A stretch of DNA of 64,000 bases from Alitta virens. Its lineage: Eukaryota; Annelida; Polychaeta; Phyllodocida; Nereididae. The stretch is taken from NCBI GenBank assembly GCA_932294295.1, contig OW028576.1, positions 44,990,247 to 45,054,246 on the forward strand, in the 5' to 3' direction. The translations under genes and the position numbers were made by a program. Every line of letters begins with the position of its first letter. The first letter of the stretch is position 1. The notes under the pieces were generated by a model. That model saw only the letters and a program-made list of their open reading frames with translations, did no database searches and was not told where the DNA came from. Positions 54,301 to 64,000 of the stretch are shown piece after piece.

Positions 54301-56240
54301 ATTTAGTAGCTTTGTGGTACATTACAAAGTTATACACCTTTCTGTTCCAACCAAAAAGTGAAACGACTACTGAAGTGGGAAGTTTGTGATTGTAGTTGTC
54401 TTAAAATGAACGATATAACCTTTTGAGTGTTCGTACGCATTTCCTTAAAATTTATTATTGAAGTTTAGCAGTTCTTTAGGTAGTGCTACAATTAATAATA
54501 TAACTTTTAGATTTAAGTATATTTCTGTACTGTATATACTCCTTTTACAGGCAGGATTAACCATACTGAAGCTGTTTAATGAGGTTGAAGTTTGTTGTAT
54601 GTTTAAATTCTTATTTTGACAAGATGATACATACTGTTTTGACTTACTCTTACACTGTAAGGCAACTCTTGTATCAAACTGTGATTGTTATTTATAAAAG
54701 TTAGAGCAAATGAAAAGTAATTAGGTGTACCGTTTTAGATTATTTTCTGAAATTATTTTCTTTGAAACTGCGGTAGATTAATCCTGTACTTTTTGATGGA
54801 AGGAGAAATCCCTTAAGTCGTCTGTGCAGTCTTCACACCTCGGCATCAAGACGCGCGCTCACACTACCAGTGTAGTGCCCGGGCATTATCTGCCAGCTGG
54901 TGCACTAATGATACATACGTTATTTATGTGATTGTCATTGTTTCTTGTCGCTTCATGAAATTGTATTTAAATGCATTTGAAAGCACAAAGATCACCAATC
55001 TAGTAACATTTTAAATATACTAGAAAATAATCAGTAAAGTATTTCCATATAACATGACAAAAGACAACGACTGACTTACAATTGTAATAATTAGAGAGAG
55101 ACTGACTCTTATCTTTTAATTTTATTTTTAGTGTAATTCTGTGAAAAAAAAATTCAAAGATTCATCCCTTACAGCCACATATGATATCCAGCATCAAAAA
55201 AATTAAAGAAAGGTAAATCAATAAACCATGTTCCCAGGTTTAGCATCAACTGAAACCAAATAAATTTGTTGTAAGAATATGAAACTATCTCCACAACTGT
55301 GAGCTGAAAATAATGGATAACAGAGGGTAATATTACTTCTCTTACACATTTTAGTGTGCAAGATTTCTAAAATTTTACATTTTATGTTTGATTTCATTAA
55401 GTTCATACTGCTGTAAAGTGATTGCTTTGATTTTGGCATAATCTGTGGCATATTCAGGAGTCATTGACCAAATCTTTCTAAACTTTTTACAACAGAACAC
55501 TAGAAACGTGCCAACACTATTTAAGAATATTTTTAATCATCTTTTTCTTGAAATGGTGAAACCAACCTAATCTTTTTGATGTCTAACTGATTTCCATATC
55601 ACAGATTAACTCGTTGGTTTCTATAATTTCTTTACAAACATTTATAATTCTTCCTAACTCTGCTTCTTATTTCTGCATTTTCAATTTGTTTGGTTCATCC
55701 TGTGTTGTTCATTTGATTCTCCTTTATCAATAGTAAGAAAACATTATAAGCAAATGAACAGCTAAGTAGTAAAACCGCATGCTGGCTTAGTAGTACTAAA
55801 ATATACACCAGAGGGCAGTAAATGCACCTGGGAATATACCTACCAAGTAGGTGCTGCCACCACACATGTGGTGTAGAATGAATCCCATAGTCTTTTTGAC
55901 TGTAACTCGAGAGAAGCTTTGCGCCCTAGACTGGGTCATGCACAAGTCAGAAAAAGAGAAACCTGACCAATGGGAAACAACTAGTACCCATCTAGAGTGT
56001 GATTGGTAGGGAGGTTATACAATAACAGCATCTCAACCCAAAAAAGAAAAGCCCGCCAAAATTAACTGTGGTCTTTTGTAGGAAACTGGACTACGAGGTA
56101 TTTCAACTACATGTTCTCACATAAAAGCATTATAACAAGAGTTCTTACAGTTCTCATAGGATTATGTGGTATAATTTGTGAAAATGGCTTAACCACCCCC
56201 TGCTAAAAGAATCAACACAATAGCAGAGGAGGAAGGATCC
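51400..56240. other. Gene-free stretch with old repeats
   Basis: No credible exon was found. The 108-codon frame at 52140-52466 contains a duplicated TTTATCACACTCRGCRATCA phrase (about 52234 and 52340) and looks repeat-derived. At about 54110-54245 and 54288-54420 a block with GTACATTACAAA and CTTAAAATGARC occurs twice, about 178 bp apart. Confidence 0.4.
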
Positions 56241-56253
56241 GAACCTTTTGTAA

Positions 56254-57125
56254 TTGAGGGCTAAATTTAATGATGACTTCCAAGGAAGGAAGTTGTTGGA
56301 TGTAACGGATGATCTGGGTGATATGTTTGGCAGCATTATGACCAATGTCAGAGCCAATCACCCAAACTGTAAGGATAAAGCCTGTCTTTCTATCAGGCAT
56401 GCTGGCTTAGATAGAGAAATAACAATACATTGTCAACCCCAACACAACATAACACTGGAGGCCATAATGGAAAGATGAGTGTATTCTCAAGTAACCATTC
56501 CATAGTTACACACATGAAAATCTGTACATGTTAATGTGTTACAGTCAGATATTGTTTTCTTTATTGTGTATATCTGGTTGTATTTTTTTTTCATTGGAAA
56601 AAACAGGTTTGAAGCTGTGCTACACAAACCTTGTAGTAAACGATTCCTTTGAGGTCAGTGTGGGAATCATGGCAGCAGCAGACGCAGGTGGTGGTAGGAA
56701 GGCTATCATAAATGTTGATACCCTGTCTGATGACTGTAAAATTAAACAGAAGAAATCCATGGTCTTCATTCTGGAAGTCCCAACGAGTTCATGCATGCAG
56801 CGCGTGCAATTGTGACATGTATGGCCAAGCTAAAAAAGATGCCCAAGGTCCAGTTTAAGCAGTTCATTCACAATAATTCCTCAATGAGCAGAAAGCAGTG
56901 TTCAGCAAACCTGTGCATGAACTGTACAATTTTGAACAATGTCTGAATGTGCAAATTATTGTAGTGTCAGGTGATAGCGGTGATGATGTTGTGTTCACAG
57001 GCAAAACTGGGAGGACAAGGAAGATTTATTTGTACCCAAAATATCAACATTACCATAGAATTGTGAATATCAATGGGTTTTTTGTGTACAAAAAATTCTG
57101 TGAATGTCTGACAATATACCATGAC
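56254..57125 (+). pseudogene. Polinton/Maverick-type DNA polymerase B relic
   Basis: Three or more frames in one direction carry pieces of the N-terminal region of a protein-primed family B polymerase as found in Polinton/Maverick and related virus-like elements. These are about 56254-56475 (LLDVTDDLGDMF), 56600-56800 (GGGRKAIINVDTL), about 56785-56930 (HAARAIVTCMAKLKK) and 56898-57120 (VQIIVVSGDSGDD, KIYLYPKYQHYH, KKFCEC). Stops and frameshifts separate them. The polymerase palm and exonuclease motifs are absent because the copy stops after the N-terminal part. No integrase, ATPase or capsid frame was seen nearby. It is a dead remnant; the assignment is by motif memory. Confidence 0.55.
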
Positions 57126-57127
57126 AA

Positions 57128-57242
57128 TTGTATTTATGTATCTATCTATGTATCTATGTATCTATGTATCTACCTATCTATCTATCTAGCTATCTTCTAC
57201 CAATGTATCTATCTGTCTATCTACCTACCTGTCTATCTACCG
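57128..57242 (+). repeat. (TATC)n microsatellite
   Basis: Interrupted ATCTATCTATCT units with ATGT and ACCT variants are seen directly. They abut the polymerase relic, and the apparent Tyr/Ile/Leu-rich protein over them is an artefact. Confidence 0.9.
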
Positions 57243-57249
57243 GACTTCT

Positions 57250-60220
57250 GTAAAACATGAAAGGGAATGGAATGATAAAACAAGGAACGGAATGGAATGA
57301 AAATACATGGAAGGGACTGACCCTTTTTGTACAATGCAGGCTTTGATAAAAAATAACATAAGGAAATGAAAAATAAAGGATTAAATGCATACTTTAAACA
57401 GAACATCATGAGGGAAAAATATATAACACATACAAAAAAGGAAAAGAAAATAATGTCAAAATGGCAGCAACAACACCTGGCAATGAATATAGGGAACCAC
57501 TACAGAGGCTGGGTCTCACTCTGTGTATAGTTTAATATTATTTAGGGGGTGAATTTGTTTAATTGGACTAAATTCTAATTGATTTCATCATAAAACTGAA
57601 TTTAATTAATACCAAATGGATTGCCTGCCTTTATTATTCTCTCATTATATGTACAGTATGTAAAGCAGTTTGGTACTGCTTATTATGCAGGTTGACTATC
57701 TGGCTGGCAGACACCATAGCAGTGCATTTATTTCTAACAGGAAATGTTAATGTTTATGAACAATTTATATCGATCCAAAAAACTTATGCAAGCTAGTGAA
57801 AAGTTCACTATTCATAGTCTTTACTGACTGTTATTATACATTGAACTGATTGTGATGTCTACTCATGGAAGTAAAATGTTTTGACTAAATTTTGAGAGGT
57901 GTTCACATGTTGTTTTTTTAGTGATGGTGGGCACAAAATGCTTAGTTTGTCTTAATTACAATTGACCTAATTTATATTTATATATGATATATATATATAA
58001 TGAGCTTTCTTTCCATATGTGCTTTTTTGGTGCCATATTGCTCTGTGGTTATTCTTTTATCTTATAGACAAAATGTTGTATGGTGACAATGATAGGTAAT
58101 TTTAAATACTTTGGGCATCTGTTACACAAAATGCAACGTAATAAATGAAAATTTAGAAATATGATAAATATATGTTTATTACATCACCTATATTATTATA
58201 TTGTGTATCTGGTTGTTAATTGTATTATTCTCTCAAAGAACATACTCTCATTCATGGAGGCTATGAAAATTTTAGTCAAACTCCCTGCATGAGAAAGAAG
58301 CCCATATGTTTGAAACAGTGGGGTAAGATTATGCTCTCCACAGTCTATGTGGTGAAGGGGGCAGCTGTGTGATGATTCCTGTGCCCCCTTCTCTATTCTG
58401 CTAAAGACAACTTTTAACTGTTATATATATATAATATATACATATTGCATGCATTTATTTTATATTAACAGATATTGATCTGACACATCTACAAAAGCAT
58501 TCATTATATTTATTATATATTAAAAAAATGGCAGACAAGGTACTTATTACAGTAATTTATTGCTATCAAATATAACAAATTAGTAAGAAAAATATACGAT
58601 TGTGTCATAATTTTAGATAATGAAGCCAAGCAAGAAAAATACTTGTATGTGGGATAACAGTACAAAATTCATTATACAACCTTGGCCATACATTTTCGGA
58701 CACTTGTTATAGTTGATAACTATGGCACTTTTTTGATTTTTCACTATATATAGGTTTTATAAATAACCCTTGGCCGTGTACATGGCCTAGGATATTGCAA
58801 TGACAGGCATGTCAGCAGTTTGTCCCTCCCTTTGGTCTCTCTGCCTGTCTGTCAATCACACTTATAGATGTAATAGCTTCAAATCTATTGGTTGTGTAAG
58901 TTTCGACCAAAGTATCATCAATTTGTAGTGCAATCCACGCCATTGCCATACTTTTGGGTCCAAGGCCGCCATATTTGAATTAGGCGAGTGAGTGGATGAG
59001 ACAATATATGATAGGGTCAATATATATCCCTCACCCACAGGTCAATGTTAGTATTGCATGTAAATAAACAAGACCTTTTGCGGTCGATACTCGCCTCACT
59101 TCACAGGTCCATTGCTCTAGTGACCTAAAGCTCTAATTTTCGAAGTAGGTCTTGCTTTAAAACTTGCTTTTTACCAAAATAATGAGTTGTCAAGTTGTGA
59201 TTATTTAGTTTTTCCCCTTATTCAACCTCCTCCCTGCAATTACAATGACGCCGTTCTGGATGTGTTTCCCGAAAGTATTGACGCTAAGCTCTGGGAACTA
59301 CAGGTGACATACAAAGGATGACTTTAACTGTTTTTGGGTAACGAGTAAAACTCATCCAGAACCGTCTGGCTCTTTATTCAAATCCCGCCAGCAAAACAAA
59401 TCCATAATTTTATTTATATATTGGCATGATTACCGTGAAAATGTACTTTCACGACAGTATGTATGAACCCTGAAGAAAATAAGTGTCGTGAACAGAAAAA
59501 ACCAGACAGAAAATCTGTTTTAAATGTGTCCGAAAACATTTGGCCATGGCTGTTTATCATGATTCACAATGAGTTGATGCTGCACAAAAGAGATCAGTAT
59601 GACAGCACAGAAAATCACAGTGGAATTTGCTTGATGAATATCTCACTATTGAGAGCACTTTATATTAAACAATGGAGGGAGCTCTTAGTAACTGCACCTA
59701 TCCATGGTTTAAATGTAACATCATTAACTGCATATAATGACCCTATCATATTCCTACGTTATCAACTGTAACAATGGTTTAGGCGCAGTTACTAAAAGCC
59801 CTGTCTGTTGATAAATACTAATCCTAATCCATTTTTGCCCTACTATATATTTGTCATTGCATTTTACCTCTCTTCAAACCAAACTGCTATTAAGGCCATT
59901 ACAATTTTCAAGCTCCAATGTTTAGTTAATTTTATAATATAAAGAAAATGTATCAACATTATGCTATACATATTGAATAAAAAACAAGTTGTATATATGC
60001 ACATACTCCACTATAGATTTATGTGTAACAAAGCAAAGATACACCTTTCACATAGCATGACATTACAGTTACATTAGTCTCAACAAAGGATGATTTGCTT
60101 CTGTGCCTTTACAATATTATTAAGGCTGGTTATTTTAAAACTTTGATCTGTGCAAAAAAGTCAATGTACCAGAACTACTATATGAATACCATTAATTAAT
60201 TTGAATTCGCATAACGCTTG
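57250..60220. other. Gene-free stretch
   Basis: No credible exon was found. At about 58780-58900 and 34410-34540 the phrases TTTGTCCCTCCC/TTGTCCCTCC, CTGTCTGTC/CTGTCTCTCC and AGCTTCAAATCTATTG/AACTTCAGATCTATTG recur in order, suggesting a worn interspersed family. The 102-codon frame at 59463-59771 is not recognised. Confidence 0.35.
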
Positions 60221-60227
60221 CTTTTAT

Positions 60228-63200
60228 TCAGTGGAGTTCCAAGTAATAAGGGACCTCTTTGTCTGAAAGTCAAAAATATATATTTAAAAATTTCAAAATA
60301 ACCAAGGAAAGAAGCTGGTTTAGAAAATGAACTTTTGTAATAAATTTTTATCTTAAAAACTGCATGGCTTAGGAGAAACAATGCCATATGGACTACACAA
60401 AGCTAAAAAGATAGAAGATCTGTATCACATAAAAGATAGAAGATCTGTATCACATAAAAGATAGAAGATCTGTATCACATAAAAGATAGAAGATTTGTAA
60501 CACATAACTTAATAATACACAGGAATCGTTGGCTTTCTATTCTTGATGAACTTGCACAATAGCAAATCTCGCTCCGGTTCTCTTGTTACTTAGAAATACT
60601 GATTCCTAAATGAATCACTGTATTACTTATAAATGATTTTCACAAATTTCAAAAGATCCAAACCAATGATCCTATGCTTATCAAACATATAGGTTTTTGT
60701 GCTTACTTTCCTGCTCTTCATTAACGGCAGGTGCGGTAATGGCAACATTCCCAGGTGATGGTAGCATGTAACCTGCATCTGCAATTACACATTTGACATG
60801 TTGTTACTTACAAGGGACACAAGTCACATTTTTGGTTATTTTCCCCTCCTAAAAAAATGTCACGGCTGAGTATGATTAATTCTATTGCCTCGATGTCTAC
60901 GGAGCATCAGATTCTAGATTATTTGGAGGGACCAATGCATAATAGAGTTTTCAGCTGTATCAAAATATTACTAGACCGTAGATGGTGCCACCAGAAAAGC
61001 ATACAGGTGTTTCAGGAGAGAAATATTACGTATGATGTGTGGACCAAAAACAACCAAATACTTTGTTGCTTACTGTCAGGCTCTTCATAAATTACAGAAG
61101 CAGCAACTGCAGGGCTGTTCTCTTGAAGCTTAGCATCTTTTCTCTTCTTGGAGATGTTGGCCACATTCTTGAATGATGGTTGCGCATAGCCGTCATCTGC
61201 ATCTGCAATTATATGGGATATAAATTATCTCATGATTATGTGAGAGTACAGGAATTTATTCCACAAAGTTGTTATATTTCATGAAGCCAAAGGTTAAGCA
61301 AAATGTGACACCTGAGTGGAAAAAATTCCTGTAATATTCTCAAAATTAACACATGATAAAAACTTTTACTTTGTCTCTTTTTTCATGCATAAACTAACTG
61401 AAAGGAATAAAATTAATGTGACAGCCAGACATCTGAATCAGTGCTAAGAACGCAGAAAAAAGTCCAGCGTAAACTAACTTTTTTTTCTAAGTTTGTGATT
61501 GTACTCCCAGTTATTACATAGATATGAGCAAAAACGTGAAGCAAAGTCGAATCATTGAAATACCTTTGAAGTGAGCATGCAGTGCTGAGGGGTGCGCTGA
61601 CATAATTTAGAAATATTGCTACCATACGAGGGATACAGTAAATATCCGTAGAGAGGGCGTGGTCAAACTATCCATTTTGTGAATCCAGAAATATATCTAT
61701 TAGCTCTCGATCAATCTGCATTCTGCACTGACCTCGGATTAGAGTTGATACTTCTTGCCAATCTTGGGCACAACAAATCTAAACCTTTGCAGATTATATG
61801 TAAGATAAAGGGACTAGCCTAATTATAGACATAGACTGGTCAATGCTTAATATAACTCTTATATATCCGTCATTTGCCTGTATATTCAAATTGAATTTTT
61901 CCTACAATTTTAAAGCTGGGTAAATATAAAGTATTTTATCCATTGCTTCTCCTTTCTCTAACATTACCGATGGTTCACTAAAAGTTTTTGGAACTGATAT
62001 GTAAATGTTTGTTCATCTGCATACTTACATGAACCTATATTTTGTATATATAAGTTTAAAATAAGCTCCGTTTATGACTTATGTTGGCATTTATGGCCTG
62101 GTTTTGCTGAACCTTATCACTAATGACAGGGATTAGCTACACTGCCCTCTAGTGATTGAAAACTTAGGTAACAGTGATTTCCCTTTCAATTGCCCCAAGA
62201 AGAGTCATAACTACCTTATGTGTCATCATGAGATGGACCAGCTGTAGTAAAACATATAGGAGTGTGACTCGTCAATGCAGTTTTTAGTAGAAAAAGGACA
62301 GGAAAAGCTTACACATGAGTTCTGCCAACTGTAATGTGCTTACTCTTGTTAGTTTTTGGCCATATTGACTCATGATCCTATGTGATGATGACTCAGAGGT
62401 CAACACTGGAACTGTTTTGCATGGCTCACTGAATCTCGGATAAAACTGACAACTATTAGCGGAAATTAGTTGTATTTTTAATTGTGACGAACAACTGTGA
62501 TCATGACTCAACAATTGTAATCATGCAACTGAGGACAGGCAATTGCACCAGATCCCAGATTACTTACTCATCTATGACGAGCCAATGGAACAGAGGTGTT
62601 CACCATACTATAATTGACATTTGTCCATTTGTTGTTGTTTCACATCTCCTCTGTGGCCTCACATCTTATGGGCTTGTTCTTTAAATTCATCCTCCTCGTT
62701 ACAGGCGTTTTAATTTTCGAATTGAGCCAGTAGCGCTAGTGCCTTCGTCTGCCATCTTGGGTAAGGCAAAGCCACCTCTCCATTCAGCTACTTTGGTTTT
62801 GTTTAAAAGAAATCCACCGTACGCTTAGTCTGAACCTCTGCCAGCCTTTCTATATTCACTAGATACACCCCTATGTTTTCTTAAATGTTATGGAGACTTT
62901 TTACCCCACCTAATCACATTATTACATTCCGCCCACCAGGCAGTGTACATAGCCTACAATACAGCCCACCAATGGTGCCACAGCTGAAATTTTCGTTGAC
63001 AAATTCAAACCAGAAAGAGGCTGAATGGCACCATGGCAGTTGGGCCTATGGATCACATGACTCCCTTTAGTAACCATGCTTGCAAGTCACAGGTCCTTAG
63101 CAACAATTCACACCAGTGTTGCCACGAGCCATTGAATGCAATGCAGAATGAGGCTGAAAGGCAGGTCATGACCTCATAGAGTAAGTGACCTTGGTGAACT

Positions 63201-63876
63201 CTGACTGAACTGAGAGCAAGATGCAGGGACAATGTGCATGATTCTAGGCTCCCTGGTCACAGTTTTATATTAACAAATATTTCTTACATGATTATTTCAG
63301 CATTTCAAACACATGCTGGTATGAATAATTACGCAAAAGTAAGCACTTTACATGAACCAACTGTAATTATATTGATAATGTTTCTTCTCAGCACAATGTC
63401 ATCTTACCTTTGTTGCATTTCCTTCTGCAGCAGATACAAACAGCCATTGTAAGGTTTCCAACAAGACTGCATGCAAGCAAGGCGCCAAGAATTATCATCA
63501 CATATGGCTGGCCTGAAATGGTTCATGTTTTCATTATATTTTCATTCCATTACACACTAAAATGACAGTTGAACAACTGCATGCAATGAGAACACATATA
63601 TACCCTTAATCTGTACTGCAATAGGTGCTGAAGGTGCACTCTCACCAACAACATTTCCAGCAATACACTCAAACATGAGAATCTCTGCACTTCCTTTGAC
63701 TTTATATATCCATGTCTTTTCAGATGTGTTTCCAAGCTCAGTTCCATTCGCAAACTGCCATTTGTACCAACTGACGATCCCATCATCCTGCCCAGCGTCA
63801 CATGTTAACATGATTTCAGAATTCACTGTCACTGCTTTCTGGTTCCCTTGTATCTGAGGTTGGACTGATGGCTTGA
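60228..63876 (-). CDS. Ig-superfamily receptor, 3' part: Ig domain, membrane span, tyrosine-rich tail
   Basis: Five minus-strand exons, all joined in phase 1, give the last 203 residues: 63876-63604, 63512-63408, 61202-61074, 60778-60707 and 60262-60228. The first is a whole Ig domain (LTCDAGQDDGIVSWYKWQF, LMFECIAGNVVGESAPSAPI; Cys-Trp-Cys present). The second is a transmembrane helix (VMIILGALLACSLVGNLTMA) followed by Cys and CCRRK, a stop-transfer with possible palmitoylation. The tail carries GYAQPSF, SVIYEEPD, GYMLPS and a terminal VPYYLELH. Three are YxxP motifs of the kind bound by Crk/Nck-type SH2 domains when phosphorylated; the last has an ITIM-like VxYxxL spacing (V-P-Y-Y-L-E-L). 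A signalling or adhesion receptor at the plasma membrane is inferred. The 5' part lies beyond 64000. AATAAA overlaps the stop at 60228-60223. Confidence 0.85.
60411..60510 (+). repeat. 25-bp tandem repeat, four units
   Basis: AGAAGATCTGTATCACATAA repeats with exact 25-bp spacing (60416, 60441, 60466), the fourth unit being worn. It is in the last intron of the receptor gene. Confidence 0.9.
62215..62241 (-). other. Possible alternative exon with stop in the receptor tail
   Basis: A 27-nt stretch between TTTTACTACAG and GTAGTTATG reads, in the gene's phase 1, AGPSHDDT and then TAA. If spliced after the membrane exon it would give a receptor lacking all tyrosine motifs. The exon is very short and the donor is imperfect, so this is speculative. 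Confidence 0.25.
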
Positions 63877-64000
63877 CTGTTGAGAAGAATACATATTTAC
63901 TGGAGTAATAGTAAATTACTTTAAATTCCAAATAATTAGGGATATTCATTATTATGAAAATATGATATATATATTTAGGTACATACATATGACATAAACA

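Noticed and set aside
56898..57260. C-terminal half of the 120-codon frame as protein
   Set aside because: From about 57128 on it translates a TATC microsatellite; only the part before it resembles the polymerase.
59463..59771. 102-codon plus-strand frame as a gene
   Set aside because: No domain, splice signal or homologue was recognised. It is single-frame and in an AT-rich gene-free stretch, so chance is likely.

Overview
The window is AT-rich, intron-rich animal genomic DNA. Spliced genes with GT/AG junctions, AATAAA signals, tRNA-derived SINEs, a LINE 3' end, Tc1 and hAT elements and a Polinton-type polymerase relic point to an invertebrate metazoan, probably marine. I could not fix the phylum. 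No bacterial or organellar features are present. All gene models are read from splice signals and open frames; no transcript data were available.

Region by region. (1) 3171-8396, minus: a three-exon gene for a Tctex1-domain dynein light chain relative (197 aa), its introns filled with a Tc1/mariner copy, a foldback cluster and a tRNA-SINE. (2) 8600-17240: gene-free and repeat-dominated, with a SINE carrying a nested MITE, a 133-bp higher-order AT satellite (10.86-12.02 kb) and a 17-bp minisatellite (12.85-14.60 and 16.87-17.24 kb). (3) 18088-25956, plus: a seven-exon gene for a 349-aa three-Ig-domain protein, predicted to be secreted and GPI-anchored. (4) 27.2-41.06 kb, minus: a gene for a cytosolic beta-trefoil-like protein with an amphipathic N-terminus and two alternative C-termini, the choice made by a stop-containing 78-nt cassette exon. 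Its long introns hold minisatellites, MITEs and SINEs. (5) 41.4-57.3 kb: mostly decayed mobile DNA, with two transposon-type coding relics of opposite orientation, gag-like fragments and a frameshifted Polinton/Maverick-type DNA polymerase B N-terminal region, plus a few orphan exon candidates. (6) 60228-63876 and beyond the right edge, minus: the 3' half of an Ig-superfamily receptor with Ig domain, membrane span and a tyrosine-rich cytoplasmic tail.

Two Ig-superfamily surface proteins, one apparently lipid-anchored and one with a signalling-type tail, lie about 34 kb apart in convergent orientation. Whether they work together is not shown by the sequence. The most interesting observations are the stop-containing symmetric cassette exon of the trefoil gene, the YxxP-rich receptor tail in which each tyrosine motif group has its own phase-1 exon, the inverted repeat flanking the last Ig exon of the GPI-type gene, and the dispersal of one 17-bp minisatellite motif over many kilobases in both orientations.
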